Shown here: piece by piece, positions 1 to 8,645 of the stretch
Numbering within the stretch: position 1 is the stretch's first letter
How the letters are laid out: each line of letters begins with the position of its first letter
Assembly: GCA_041741375.1 (NCBI GenBank)
Contig: JBGSKF010000116.1
Span: 9,991 to 73,990 of the forward strand
Direction of reading: 5' to 3'
DNA: 64,000 bases
DNA from: OFTM291 sp041741375
Lineage (GTDB): Bacteria; Gemmatimonadota; Gemmatimonadetes; Gemmatimonadales; GWC2-71-9
Translations under genes and position numbers: made by a program
Notes under the pieces: generated by a model
The model's database searches: none
What the model was told of the DNA's origin: nothing
What the model saw: the letters and a program-made list of their open reading frames with translations, nothing else

Positions 1-132
1 TTCGACGGCTGGCAGGGTCGGCGTGTGGTCATGGGATGCGCCGACTGTCACGATCCTCACGCCCCCGCCCTGGAGACTCGCATGCCCTTCCGTCCACCCC
101 GGCTGCATCGTCCCGGGACCCGCACGCCATGA
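1..132 (+). CDS. C-terminal end of a multihaem cytochrome c (partial)
   Basis: The frame is open from the window edge to a TGA at 130-132. The last 43 residues contain one CADCH haem-attachment motif followed by a basic, Pro/Arg-rich tail. The stop overlaps the start of the next gene (ATGA, 129-132), so it is the upstream member of an Fe-S/NrfD operon. In Hmc, Nrf and alternative complex III-type modules a periplasmic multihaem cytochrome commonly precedes the Fe-S and NrfD subunits, and this fits that place. The number of haems and the N-terminus lie outside the window. Confidence 0.75.
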   Translation, partial: FDGWQGRRVVMGCADCHDPHAPALETRMPFRPPRLHRPGTRTP

Positions 133-1088
133 TCCCGCATCCCGGATCCGTACCCACGACGGGGGCCGCCCCGTCCGCGGGCACCCCGATCACGCGGCGC
201 ACGGCGTTGACCACCCTGGCCGCCAGCGTGGCGGGGGCGGCCGCCTGCTCCCGTCAGGAGGTGACGGAAGAGACCGCGGAGGCGCGGGGTCTGGAGTGGC
301 GGGAACAGATCAAACGCAACTACCGCCTCATGACGGAGGAGGAACGGGCGGAGACGATCGCTCGTCTGGAGCGTCTGGCCCTTCTCCGGCGTGGGGAGGA
401 GGTGTCGATCGCCTCCTCTTCCGCCCAACCGGGTGTGACCTTCGGCTACGCGTTCAACATCTCGAAGTGCAAGGGATTCCGGAGCTGCGTCGAGGCGTGC
501 ATCAACGAGAACAACCTCGATCGTCGCGCGGAAACCCAGTACATCCGGATCTTCGAGATGGAAGAAAGCGGCGGGGTCGACCTGGATCACGCCACCGCCA
601 CCTTCCAGCACGACGTCCCGGCCGAGGGTCACTTCTACCTCGGCACCCAGTGCTTCCAGTGCGCCAACCCTCCCTGCGTCCAGGTCTGCCCCGTCGGGGC
701 GACATGGCAGGAGCCGGACGGCATCACGGTGATCGATTACGACTGGTGCATCGGATGCCGTTATTGCATGGCGGCGTGTCCCTACTGGGCGCGGCGCTTC
801 AACTGGAGTGAACCCGAGGTTCCCGCCGGCGAGGTGAACCCCAATCAGCACTATCTCGGCAACCGGGCGCGCAAGAAGGGGGTGGTGGAAAAATGCACCT
901 TCTGCATTCACCGCACGCGGGAGGGGAGGCTGCCGGCCTGCGCCGAGGCGTGCCCGACGGGTGCGCGGGTGTTCGGCAACCTGCTCGATCCGGACTCGGA
1001 GATCCGCTGGGTGCTCGAGCACAAGAAGGTTTTCCGGTTGAAGGAGGACCTGAACACCGAACCACGGTTCTGGTACTTCACGGACTGA
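129..1088 (+). CDS. Tat-exported 4Fe-4S ferredoxin-type lipoprotein (NrfC/HmcB/DsrO-like)
   Basis: A 319-residue electron-transfer subunit expected on the periplasmic face of the membrane. The N-terminus has twin arginines at residues 23-24, a hydrophobic stretch and a lipobox ending GAAAC (Cys40), which together suggest a Tat-exported lipoprotein. Four cysteine clusters follow, starting near residues 114 (CKGFRSC), 175 (CFQC), 207 (CIGCRYC) and 256 (CTFC), as in proteins carrying up to four 4Fe-4S clusters. The chosen ATG overlaps the stop of the preceding cytochrome gene; an upstream in-frame ATG would remove the signal from the N-terminus. The NrfD gene follows 18 bp later. It probably passes electrons between a quinone-reactive membrane subunit and the upstream cytochrome. 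The final donor or acceptor is not shown by the sequence. Confidence 0.88.
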   Translation: MIPHPGSVPTTGAAPSAGTPITRRTALTTLAASVAGAAACSRQEVTEETAEARGLEWREQIKRNYRLMTEEERAETIARLERLALLRRGEEVSIASSSAQPGVTFGYAFNISKCKGFRSCVEACINENNLDRRAETQYIRIFEMEESGGVDLDHATATFQHDVPAEGHFYLGTQCFQCANPPCVQVCPVGATWQEPDGITVIDYDWCIGCRYCMAACPYWARRFNWSEPEVPAGEVNPNQHYLGNRARKKGVVEKCTFCIHRTREGRLPACAEACPTGARVFGNLLDPDSEIRWVLEHKKVFRLKEDLNTEPRFWYFTD

Positions 1089-1106
1089 CCACGGGACGAG
1101 GCGACG

Positions 1107-2435
1107 ATGCACCTGAAAGCGTTTCTGCTGGTGGGTCTGGACTCCGCGACGAACGGGGGGCGTCGTTACCACGTGTGGATGGGGGCACTCACCCTGATCA
1201 TGCTGATCGGCGGGTACGCCTATGCGGTGCAGCTCCGGGACGGACTCGGGGTCACCGGCATGAGCGATCATGTGAGCTGGGGTTTCTACATCGCCAATTT
1301 CACCTTTCTGGTGGGCCTGGCCGCGGCCGCGATGATGCTGGTCCTGCCGGCGTATGTGCTCAAGGATGTGGACTTCGCCAAGGCCGTTCTGATGGCGGAG
1401 GCGGTGGCCGTCGCGGCGATCGTGATGTGCCTTCTCTTCGTGGTGGTGGACATCGGCAATCCGCTCGCGAGCTGGCACCTCATGCCGTTCGTCGGCACCC
1501 TCAACTGGCCTCGCTCCCTGCTCGCGTGGGACGTGGTCGTGCTGAACGGCTATCTGGTGCTGAATCTGGGGATTCCATTCTACATCCTGTACAGCCGGTT
1601 CGCCGGTCGCCAGCCCGACAAGCGGAAGTACCTGCCCTGGATCTACCTCGCCGTGGTCTGGGCGGTCAGCATCCACCTGGTCACGGCGTTCCTGCTGGCC
1701 GGATTGCCCGCCCGCCCGTTCTGGAACACCGCCCTGCTCGGGCCCCGCTTTCTCGCATCCGCCTTCACGGCCGGTCCGGCCTTCGTGATCGTGCTGCTCT
1801 GGTTCATTCGGAGCCAGACCGCCTACGAGATCGCCGAGGGGGCGTTCACGAAGCTTGCGCTCATTGTCACGGTGGCGGCGCAGATCAACCTGATCATGCT
1901 TCTTTCCGAGCTGTTCTACAAGTTCTATGCGCCGACCCACCATGGGATCAATGCACGGTATCTCTTCCTCGGGCTCGACGGCCACAACGCCCTTGTCCCG
2001 TGGATATGGGTCTCCGTGGGTCTCAATGTGCTGGCCACGGTCGCCTTGTCCATCCATCCGGTGCGTCGCAACATCCGGGCGTTGATCCCCCTGTGTGTGG
2101 TGCTGTTCGTGGCCGTCTGGATCGAGAAGGGGATCGGGCTGGTGATTCCGGGATTTGTGCCCTCTCCCCTGGGCGAGATCGTCGAATACGTCCCGAGCGC
2201 GATCGAACTGGCTGTGGCGGCCGGGATCTGGGCCCTGGGGCTCTTTGTTCTCACGGTGCTGGTCCGGGTCGCCCTGCCCATCGAACTGGGGTTGGTCCGC
2301 AGCCCGCATCTCCTCCCGCCGGGGCCGACCCGTGCGGGACGATCCCCGGCGCCCGCCCGCCCGGACGAGCGGGTGATCCGTCCGCGCAGTGCCCCCGAGA
2401 GTGGTCCGCGCGGGAGACCGGTTCGGTATCGCTGA
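1107..2435 (+). CDS. nrfD: NrfD/PsrC-family quinone-interacting membrane subunit
   Basis: A 442-residue polytopic membrane protein with about ten hydrophobic segments. Near the N-terminus it has the family-typical region SWGFYIANFTF, followed by repeated long hydrophobic helices. NrfD-type subunits oxidise or reduce quinones and hand electrons to a 4Fe-4S partner, which here is encoded 18 bp upstream. The last 50 residues are Arg/Pro-rich and probably cytoplasmic. No molybdopterin subunit is visible, so the module looks more like Hmc or Nrf than polysulfide or DMSO reductase. The direction of electron flow cannot be read from the sequence. Confidence 0.88.
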   Translation: MHLKAFLLVGLDSATNGGRRYHVWMGALTLIMLIGGYAYAVQLRDGLGVTGMSDHVSWGFYIANFTFLVGLAAAAMMLVLPAYVLKDVDFAKAVLMAEAVAVAAIVMCLLFVVVDIGNPLASWHLMPFVGTLNWPRSLLAWDVVVLNGYLVLNLGIPFYILYSRFAGRQPDKRKYLPWIYLAVVWAVSIHLVTAFLLAGLPARPFWNTALLGPRFLASAFTAGPAFVIVLLWFIRSQTAYEIAEGAFTKLALIVTVAAQINLIMLLSELFYKFYAPTHHGINARYLFLGLDGHNALVPWIWVSVGLNVLATVALSIHPVRRNIRALIPLCVVLFVAVWIEKGIGLVIPGFVPSPLGEIVEYVPSAIELAVAAGIWALGLFVLTVLVRVALPIELGLVRSPHLLPPGPTRAGRSPAPARPDERVIRPRSAPESGPRGRPVRYR

Positions 2436-2488
2436 CGCACCCTGTCCGTGCCGGCTCCGTGCCGGCCACACCTTGAGGAGGCAGATCC

Positions 2489-3439
2489 ATGTCCAGACAC
2501 ATGCCAAACGACACACGGTATTCGTTCGCCGCGGTGGTCGCGGGGCTCACCACGGCGATCCTTCTGGGGGCCATCCTGGTTGCCGTGGGGCTGCCTCTGA
2601 TCGTGGCGGGGGCGGCGGGCGTGGCGCTTGGGCTCTTTCTCGCCGCGTCCATCAAGTACACCGATCAGTGGGAGCGGGCCGTTCTCCTGCGCTTGGGGAG
2701 ATATCGCGGGCTCCGAGGCCCCGGGTACTTCACGGTCGTCCCGATCCTCGATCGAGTCAGCGACCACATTGACCAGCGGATTCGGACCACGGCCTTCGGG
2801 GCCGAATCATGCCTCACGCGGGACACGGTGCCCGTCAACGTCGACGCCATCGCTTTCTGGATCGTGTACGACGCCGAGCGAGCCGCCCTGGAAGTGCAGG
2901 ACTACGATGAGGCCGTCATCCTGTCGGCTCAGACGGCGTTGCGGGATGCCATCGGCAAGCATGACCTGGCCGAGTTGATCCAGTCCCGGGTCGAACTGGG
3001 GCACGGACTGCGGGATGCGCTCGAGCGGAAGATGGAGAACTGGGGTATCCGGGTGCAGTCGGTCGAAATTCGCGACGTGATCATTCCCCCCGCGCTCGAG
3101 GACGCGATGTCGCGCCAGGCCCAGGCCGAACGGGAACGGCAGGCCCGCATCATTCTGGGCACGGCGGAAACCGAGATTGCCTCCAAGTTCGTCGAGGCCG
3201 CCAACAGTTATCGGAACAACCCCGTGGCCATGAACCTGCGTGCGATGAACATGCTCTATGAGAGCATCGTGAAGCGCGGATCGCTGATGGTGGTGCCCTC
3301 GGGTCTGGCCGATTCGCTCAACCTCCCCGGCATGGTCGGGATGCTCGGCGCCAAGGGAATGGTGCCCCACGCGGGTGAGTTGGCGGACGGTGAGAGCGCC
3401 AAGGCCGAGGATGGTACAGCTCTGCCCTCACGCGACTGA
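2489..3439 (+). CDS. Slipin/stomatin-like SPFH (band 7) protein
   Basis: A 316-residue protein with two adjacent hydrophobic N-terminal segments (about residues 12-50), then a band-7 domain beginning near YTDQWERAVLLRLGRY. After it comes a helical part rich in Ala, Glu and Arg (QAQAERERQARI) that usually drives oligomerisation. The start is supported by an AGGAGG ribosome-binding site seven bases upstream. Slipins assemble into membrane microdomain scaffolds and often partner an NfeD protease, but no NfeD gene is visible here. It lies 53 bp after the NrfD gene on the same strand, so it may be co-transcribed with the redox module. Confidence 0.9.
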   Translation: MSRHMPNDTRYSFAAVVAGLTTAILLGAILVAVGLPLIVAGAAGVALGLFLAASIKYTDQWERAVLLRLGRYRGLRGPGYFTVVPILDRVSDHIDQRIRTTAFGAESCLTRDTVPVNVDAIAFWIVYDAERAALEVQDYDEAVILSAQTALRDAIGKHDLAELIQSRVELGHGLRDALERKMENWGIRVQSVEIRDVIIPPALEDAMSRQAQAERERQARIILGTAETEIASKFVEAANSYRNNPVAMNLRAMNMLYESIVKRGSLMVVPSGLADSLNLPGMVGMLGAKGMVPHAGELADGESAKAEDGTALPSRD

Positions 3440-3507
3440 GGACCGGACCGGTCCCACGATGGGTCTGCCGCGGCGAACGGCGGGGGGGGGGCGCGGCCCC
3501 GCGGTCG

Positions 3508-4029
3508 TCAAGCGCGTGAAGGGGTCCCTCCGTTCGCTGTGGCACCGGTTCCGAGGGGCCTGGACATGAGGAGAAAGAGCGCAGGCCGGAGGAGTTTGCC
3601 CGGTTCGGAAAAGGGGGCGGTGCCCGTGATCCGGTAGCCCAGGGCCTCGTAGAACGGGACAAGCTCCGTGCGGAGGTCGACCACGCGGATCTCCATCGTG
3701 GTGCACCCCCGTTCTCGTGCCAGGTCTTCCGCTGCGCCGATGAGCCTCCGTCCGACCCCCTGTCCCTGCCGGTCCGGGGCGGTGGCGAGCAAACCAAAAT
3801 ATCCGCGGGTTCCCCGGATCCGGACCACCACCGTCCCCACGAACTCTTCACCCCGCGGGTGGGTGGCCGTGGCGACGAGAATGGTGGTCCCCTCCTCGGC
3901 CAGGTCACGGGCGCACTCCTCCTCGGTGATCCGGGGCCCGGTGACGAAGAACTGCTCGACTCGAAAGGCCACGTTGATCAGGCGAGTGATCGCGGGCACA
4001 TCACCGGGCGTGGCAGGGCGAACGATCAT
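3508..4029 (-). CDS. GNAT-family N-acetyltransferase
   Basis: A 173-residue protein with the acetyl-CoA binding motif QGQGVGRRL preceded by a beta strand (GYFGLLAT), and FYEALGYR near the C-terminus, all typical of GNAT enzymes. The start at 4029 begins MIVRPATPGD, the usual GNAT N-terminus. A longer in-frame extension upstream encodes a repeat-derived peptide (FPRKRES) and is unlikely to be translated. The substrate cannot be predicted. The gene is convergent with the slipin gene and separated from gyrB by a repeat-rich spacer. Confidence 0.88.
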   Translation of the reverse strand: MIVRPATPGDVPAITRLINVAFRVEQFFVTGPRITEEECARDLAEEGTTILVATATHPRGEEFVGTVVVRIRGTRGYFGLLATAPDRQGQGVGRRLIGAAEDLARERGCTTMEIRVVDLRTELVPFYEALGYRITGTAPFSEPGKLLRPALFLLMSRPLGTGATANGGTPSRA

Positions 4030-4085
4030 GCGCCTTCCCCATTGGCCTGATGAACAATGAATGATGAAAGACAACGGACACATGG

Positions 4086-4105
4086 ATTCCCGCTTTCGCG
4101 GGAAT
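4086..4105. repeat. REP-like palindrome (ATTCCCGC-TTTC-GCGGGAAT)
   Basis: A perfect 8-bp stem with a 4-base loop. This class of extragenic palindrome gives the familiar spurious peptide FPRKRES when translated. Related GC-rich palindromes occur elsewhere in the window at 36310-36332, 60366-60385, 63721-63740 and 63900-63919. Confidence 0.8.
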
Positions 4106-4137
4106 GACGGCCCCCCGGGGATATGACGCCCCATTCG

Positions 4138-4215
4138 CCATTCCCCTTCTCCCTATTCCCCTACTCCCTATTCCCCTATTCCCCTATTCCCTATTCCCTA
4201 TTCCCTATTCCCTAC
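4138..4215. repeat. Tandem pyrimidine repeat of CCCTATT/CCCTACT units
   Basis: About ten degenerate 7-8 base units of the CCCTATTC type run up to the stop codon of gyrB. The same motif family, on either strand, recurs at 8517-8545, 40981-41000, 44778-44815, 45057-45105, 56090-56120, 56385-56420 and 60307-60335. It is purely intergenic, and no gene is seen in it. Confidence 0.85.
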
Positions 4216-4216
4216 C

Positions 4217-6154
4217 TCAGACATCGAGGTTTGAGACGTACTGGGCGTTGGCCTCGATGAACTGGCGGCGCGGTTCCACGTCGTCTCCCATCAACTCATC
4301 GAACAGTTTGGAGGCATCCACGGCGTCCTCCAGGGTGACGCGCTGGATGGTCCGGACCTCGGGATCCATGGTGGTTATCCAGAGTTGCTCGGGGTTCATC
4401 TCGCCCAAGCCCTTGTAGCGCTGAATGTTGACGTTACCCTTCCCCTCGGGGCCGGCCAGCCTCTTGATGAACTCATCGCGTTCCTGGTCGGTGAAGGCGT
4501 AGAACTCCTCCTTTCCCTTGGCCACGCGGTAGAGCGGGGGCTGGGCGATGTAGATGTACCCCGACTCGATGAGCTCCGGCATCTGCCGGAAGAAGAAGGT
4601 GAGCAGGAGGGTCCGGATATGGGCGCCGTCGACGTCGGCGTCGGTCATCAGGATGATCTTGTGGTAGCGGGCGTCCTCGATCCGGAACTCGTCCTTGACG
4701 CCGGCTCCGATCGCCGTGATCATCGACCGGATCTCCTCGTTGCCAAGGATCTTGTCGATGCGGGCGCGCTCCACGTTGAGGATCTTGCCGCGGAGCGGGA
4801 GAATGGCCTGGAACGACCGGTTGCGACCCATCTTGGCGCTGCCGCCGGCGGAGTCACCCTCGACCAGGTAGATCTCACAGAGCGCGGGGTCCTCGAGGGA
4901 GCAGTCGGCCAGCTTGCCGGGGAGCACTGCGTTTTCGAGACCGGTCTTCTTGCGGACCAGATCGCGGGCCTTGCGGGCTGCTTCCCGGGCGAGGGCGGCG
5001 CTGACCGCCTTCTCGACCACGGCCCGGGTGACCGGGGGGTTCTCCTCGAGCCAGGTACCGAGGTGTTCGTTGACGATCTGCTTGACGATGCCCTCGACCT
5101 CGCTGTTGCCGAGCTTGGTCTTGGTCTGGCCCTCGAACTGCGGCTCCTTCACCTTGACGTGCATCACGCAGGTGAGTCCCTCGCGGATGTCCTCTCCTCC
5201 GAGGGTGAAGTCGGCCTTTTTCAGGGCGCCGGTCTTCTTGGCGATGTCGTTGATGGTGCGGGTCAGCGCCGAGCGGAATCCGGTGAGATGGGTCCCCCCC
5301 TCGTGGGTATTGATGTTGTTCACGAAGGTGAAGGTGTTCTCGTTGTACCCCTCCTCGTACTGCATGGCGATGTCCACGTCCACCTCATCCCGGGTGGCGC
5401 TGAAGGCGATCGGTTTGGCGTGAAGCACCTTCTTGTTCCGGGTGAGGTATCGCACGAATTCCGTGAGCCCCCCCTTGGCGAGGAAGGTTTCCGTCTGGAC
5501 CGGATCCCGGCGTTCATCGGTCAGGTGGATGGTGATGCCGCCGTTCAGGAAGGCGAGGTTCCGGAGCCGGTCGGCGATGGTGGTGTAGTTGAAGTCGAGG
5601 GTGTTGAAGATCTCGTGATCGGGCTTGAAGGTGACGGTGGTTCCCGTCCCCTTGACCTTGTCGCCGCGGGTGAGCTGGCGGGTCGTCTTGCCCCGCACGA
5701 ACGCCATCGTATGCCGGTATCCGCCCCGGTCCACAATGACCTCGAGCTGCTCCGACAGGGCGTTCACGACGGACACGCCCACGCCGTGGAGACCGCCGGA
5801 CACCTTGTAGCTGTTCTTGTCGAACTTGCCCCCGGCGTGCAGCGTGGTGAGGGCGAGTTCCACGCCGGGGATCTTCTCGGTCGGGTGGAGGTCCACCGGG
5901 ATGCCGCGCCCGTTGTCCGTCACGGTCACGGAATTGTTGGGATGGATCGTGACGCTGATGGTGTCGCAGAAGCCGGCGAGCGCCTCGTCGATCGAGTTGT
6001 CCACGACCTCATAGACCAGGTGGTGGAGCCCGCTCTCCCCGGTGGAGCCGATGTACATGCCGGGGCGGCGGCGAACGGCCTCCAGTCCCTTGAGGACCTG
6101 GATCGAATCGGCATCGTACGATGTGTGTTCGGACGGGATGGGTGCGTGTGCCAT
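4217..6154 (-). CDS. gyrB: DNA gyrase subunit B
   Basis: The 645-residue ATPase subunit of the type II topoisomerase that introduces negative supercoils. The GHKL ATP-binding region is visible (RRRPGMYIGS, DNGRGIPVD, SGGLHGVGVSVVNAL), as are the TOPRIM motifs EGDSAGGSA and DADVDGAHIRTLL. The C-terminus RRQFIEANAQYV is typical of GyrB. The length matches the short GyrB form without the proteobacterial insert. The start at 6154 is chosen because MAHAPIPSEH leads directly into the conserved N-terminal strand. It lies 19 bp downstream of the DUF721 gene in a recF-DUF721-gyrB order seen in many bacteria. ParE is the only close alternative; the recF context favours GyrB. Confidence 0.96.
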   Translation of the reverse strand: MAHAPIPSEHTSYDADSIQVLKGLEAVRRRPGMYIGSTGESGLHHLVYEVVDNSIDEALAGFCDTISVTIHPNNSVTVTDNGRGIPVDLHPTEKIPGVELALTTLHAGGKFDKNSYKVSGGLHGVGVSVVNALSEQLEVIVDRGGYRHTMAFVRGKTTRQLTRGDKVKGTGTTVTFKPDHEIFNTLDFNYTTIADRLRNLAFLNGGITIHLTDERRDPVQTETFLAKGGLTEFVRYLTRNKKVLHAKPIAFSATRDEVDVDIAMQYEEGYNENTFTFVNNINTHEGGTHLTGFRSALTRTINDIAKKTGALKKADFTLGGEDIREGLTCVMHVKVKEPQFEGQTKTKLGNSEVEGIVKQIVNEHLGTWLEENPPVTRAVVEKAVSAALAREAARKARDLVRKKTGLENAVLPGKLADCSLEDPALCEIYLVEGDSAGGSAKMGRNRSFQAILPLRGKILNVERARIDKILGNEEIRSMITAIGAGVKDEFRIEDARYHKIILMTDADVDGAHIRTLLLTFFFRQMPELIESGYIYIAQPPLYRVAKGKEEFYAFTDQERDEFIKRLAGPEGKGNVNIQRYKGLGEMNPEQLWITTMDPEVRTIQRVTLEDAVDASKLFDELMGDDVEPRRQFIEANAQYVSNLDV

Positions 6155-6173
6155 GTCCCTGGTTCGTCGAAGG

Positions 6174-6488
6174 TCAGGATCGGTCGAGGGGACCGACAAC
6201 CCAGCGTACAGATCGAATGCGTCCCTTCCGGTCGGTGTTCAACCGGGCCAGGATGCGGGGTGTCATCAAGCTCAGTTCGGTGGCCCAGGCCGCCGTCGCC
6301 ACCCGGACCCGGAGAACGCCGTCGGCCGTGACCGACTCGGGGCGGGTCACCGAGGCCACCTGGGGGCCCACCGCCTCGGGCCACCGGGTGATGGCGTCGG
6401 CCTGGTCCATGCGCCGCACCAGCCCCGCCTGCCGGAAGAAGGCCTGCAGCGCCTCCCCGATAGGGGTCGGTCCCCGCCGGGTCGTCAC
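6174..6488 (-). CDS. DUF721 (DciA-like) protein
   Basis: A 104-residue protein with the DUF721 pattern: an N-terminal helix (PIGEALQAFF), a central WPEAVGPQVA segment and a C-terminal VRVATAAWATELSLM segment. DUF721/DciA proteins act with the replicative helicase in bacteria lacking DnaC or DnaI. The GTG start overlaps the recF stop (GTGA), so the two are translationally coupled. This gene commonly sits between recF and gyrB. The helicase-loading role is inferred from the family. Confidence 0.85.
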   Translation of the reverse strand: MTTRRGPTPIGEALQAFFRQAGLVRRMDQADAITRWPEAVGPQVASVTRPESVTADGVLRVRVATAAWATELSLMTPRILARLNTDRKGRIRSVRWVVGPLDRS

Positions 6489-7630
6489 GGGGGTCCGGCC
6501 GCCGGGAAGACACGTCCGTCCTCCACCCGCATCACAGGCAGATTCAGCCCGGGAGGCAGTTCATCGGCCCGGGGTGCGGTGATGAAGATCTGTCTCCCGT
6601 CGGTCCGCTGTTCCAGCCGCGCGGCCAGCCGGCGCTGCCGCTCCCCGTCCAGCTCGGCGAAGATGTCGTCGAGCAGCAGGGCCGGCGCCTGCTGGCGATC
6701 GTGTGCGAGGGTCTCGAGCTCGCACAGCTTCAGGGCGATCGCCGCCGACCGATGCTGGCCCCGCGATCCGAAATCGCGGAACGACCGCCGGTCTCCCAGC
6801 AGAAGGAGGAGGTCGTCGCGATGGGGCCCCGTCATCGTCGCGCGACGGGCCAGATCCCGGGGGAGCGACCGGGCGAGTGCGGCGGGCCATGCCTCCCGGT
6901 GCGCCAGTTGGTCCGTCCCCCGATATTCCATCGCGACTGACATCGGTTCTCCCAGGGTGCCGCACTCCTCCGCAAATCGGATCCGGATCGACTCGATCCA
7001 GGCCAGGCGCCTGGCCACCAACGGCGCGCCGTTGTCCGCCAGTGCCCCGTCAAAGGCACAGGCCACCTCCCGCTGGCCGGCCCGGAGTGCGGCGTTCCGC
7101 TGGGCCAGCGCCATCCGGTACCGCGCCAGGGTTCGCAGGTACGACGGGTCGGCCAGTGCCAGGACCCGGTCGAGATACTGGCGACGTCCGGCGGCGGCCC
7201 CCTGCACAAGCCCCAGGTCGGCGGGGAGAAACGCGACCGCCAGCCACTCCCCGATGGCGTCGCGCTGCCGCTCGAATGGGACGCCGTCCCTCGCGATGCG
7301 CTTGCGCCGGGCCGCCCGCTGAAACGCCGCGGTGAAGACCGTCTCCCCCCGCCCCCCCGCCTCCCGTTCCGCGACAGGGCGCTCTTCGTTCCCCACGGTG
7401 AGCGAGAGATGGAACCCGTCTCCCGCGCCGCTGTCTCCATTCCACCGGACCAGGTCGGTGTCGGGAGCTCCCCGGAAGGACCGATACAGCACCGGGTAGT
7501 AGAGCGCCTCCAGAAGGTTGGTCTTGCCGTGGCCGTTGGGCCCGAGGAACACCGCCCCCGGACCCGGGAGAGAGAGGTCGAGATCGGCCAGATTTCGGAA
7601 CCCTCGCGCCACGATCCGGATCGCCCGCAT
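6485..7630 (-). CDS. recF: DNA replication and repair protein RecF
   Basis: A 381-residue SMC-like ATPase that helps load RecA at single-strand gaps. The N-terminus MRAIRIVARGFRNLADLDL is followed by a Walker A motif GPNGHGKTNLLEAL (about residues 30-43). A signature-like region (FRDFGSRGQHRSAAIALKL) and a Walker B (PALLLDDIFAELD) lie near the C-terminus. The length is normal for RecF. The start is set at the methionine before the conserved first strand; further upstream the frame is not conserved. It heads the recF-DUF721-gyrB operon. dnaA and dnaN are not present upstream, where an enoyl-CoA hydratase gene sits. Confidence 0.95.
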   Translation of the reverse strand: MRAIRIVARGFRNLADLDLSLPGPGAVFLGPNGHGKTNLLEALYYPVLYRSFRGAPDTDLVRWNGDSGAGDGFHLSLTVGNEERPVAEREAGGRGETVFTAAFQRAARRKRIARDGVPFERQRDAIGEWLAVAFLPADLGLVQGAAAGRRQYLDRVLALADPSYLRTLARYRMALAQRNAALRAGQREVACAFDGALADNGAPLVARRLAWIESIRIRFAEECGTLGEPMSVAMEYRGTDQLAHREAWPAALARSLPRDLARRATMTGPHRDDLLLLLGDRRSFRDFGSRGQHRSAAIALKLCELETLAHDRQQAPALLLDDIFAELDGERQRRLAARLEQRTDGRQIFITAPRADELPPGLNLPVMRVEDGRVFPAAGPP

Positions 7631-7683
7631 CCCCGGAAAAATAGCCGGATCGGGGGGGGAATGGCAGTCTCGGATGCCGACGG

Positions 7684-8466
7684 TCACACGCCCCGGAACC
7701 GGGCCTTCCGCTTCTCCAGAAAGGCGGTCATTCCCTCCCGCATGTCCTCGGTGGCGGAGAGGAGTCCGAAGAGGTTGGCTTCCTGTCTCAGGGCGGTCTC
7801 CCGGTCCACCTCGGTGCTGGAATCAACCAGTTCGAGGCAGGCGGCCACCGCCAGGGGGCCGTTGGCGAGGATCTCCCGCAGCAGGCGCATGGCTTCGGGG
7901 AGGAGTTGGTCTGCGGGCACCACGCGGTTCACCAATCCGATCCGGAAGGCTTCGGCCGCGTCGATGGGAGCGCCGGTGAGGAGCAACTCCAGGGCCCGCC
8001 CGGTGCCGACCAGCCTCGGGAGGCGAACCGTACCGCCATATCCGGGACCGATGCCGAGCTTCACTTCCGGTTGGCCGAACCGGGCCGATTCGGAGGCGAC
8101 GCGCAGGTGGCACGCCATCGCGAGTTCGCATCCGCCCCCGAGGGCAAATCCGTTGACCGCGGCGATGACCGGCTTGCCGGCCTGTTCCCAGCTCCGGAAC
8201 ACCCTCTGTCCGGCGAGCGACCGGGCCTTTCCTTCCAGGGGGGTCTGACTGGCCAGTTCCTCGATGTCCGCCCCCGCGACGAAGGCCCGGGTACCCGCTC
8301 CGGTCAGAATCGCACCCTGGATCGCCGGATCGGTGGTGATGCGCTCGGCGGCGAGTCCCAGCTCGCGGATGACCGCCCCGTTGAGGGCGTTGAGCTTCTC
8401 GGGGCGATTGATGGTGACGGTCGCGATGCCGTCGGCGACCTCGAAAAGGATGGTCTCGTAGGACAT
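7684..8466 (-). CDS. Enoyl-CoA hydratase/isomerase (crotonase) family protein
   Basis: A 260-residue crotonase-fold enzyme that probably hydrates 2-enoyl-CoA in beta-oxidation. It has the oxyanion-hole segments AFVAGADIEEL and ALGGGCELAMACHLR. Both catalytic glutamates of the hydratase type are present, in GGGCELAM and in GQPEVKLGI. The length matches the family. The start at 8466 (MSYETILFEV) is chosen because the frame further upstream is made of CCCTA-type repeat sequence. The exact acyl chain specificity cannot be judged. Confidence 0.92.
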   Translation of the reverse strand: MSYETILFEVADGIATVTINRPEKLNALNGAVIRELGLAAERITTDPAIQGAILTGAGTRAFVAGADIEELASQTPLEGKARSLAGQRVFRSWEQAGKPVIAAVNGFALGGGCELAMACHLRVASESARFGQPEVKLGIGPGYGGTVRLPRLVGTGRALELLLTGAPIDAAEAFRIGLVNRVVPADQLLPEAMRLLREILANGPLAVAACLELVDSSTEVDRETALRQEANLFGLLSATEDMREGMTAFLEKRKARFRGV

Positions 8467-8516
8467 GGGGGGCCAGGTTGGGATGAGGAAGCGCGAGACG
8501 GGAAAGATACACTCGG

Positions 8517-8632
8517 TGTAGGGGGTAGGGAGTCGGGAGTAGGGTGTAGGGAAGAGGAGAGAGGAAAGAGGAGTGAGAAGTGAGATCGATCTCCTCTCTC
8601 TCCTCACTCCTCTCCGCTCACTCCTCCAGAGA
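8517..8632. repeat. Purine tract switching to pyrimidine tract (imperfect inverted repeat)
   Basis: A GGGTAGGGAG-type purine tract is followed by GAGGAGTGAGAAGTGAG-type repeats. At about 8586-8591 (ATCGAT) the strand composition flips into CTCCTCTCTCTCCTCACTCCTC. The two halves are roughly reverse complementary. It lies between the divergent enoyl-CoA hydratase and mtnA genes. Confidence 0.8.
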
Positions 8633-8645
8633 TTACCTTGCATGG

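Noticed and set aside
57..2516. 819-residue minus-strand open frame
   Set aside because: It covers the Fe-S and NrfD genes, which are unambiguous; the frame is a high-GC shadow.
3440..3507. Candidate terminator between slipin and the GNAT gene
   Set aside because: Only a short GGACCGGTCC palindrome and G runs are visible; no convincing stem and T tract.
4385..6331. Long plus-strand open frame opposite gyrB
   Set aside because: It is a GC-driven antisense shadow. gyrB on the minus strand has all family motifs.
6174..8466. Possible replication origin near recF-gyrB
   Set aside because: No dnaA, dnaN or cluster of DnaA boxes was recognised; recF and gyrB alone are not enough.
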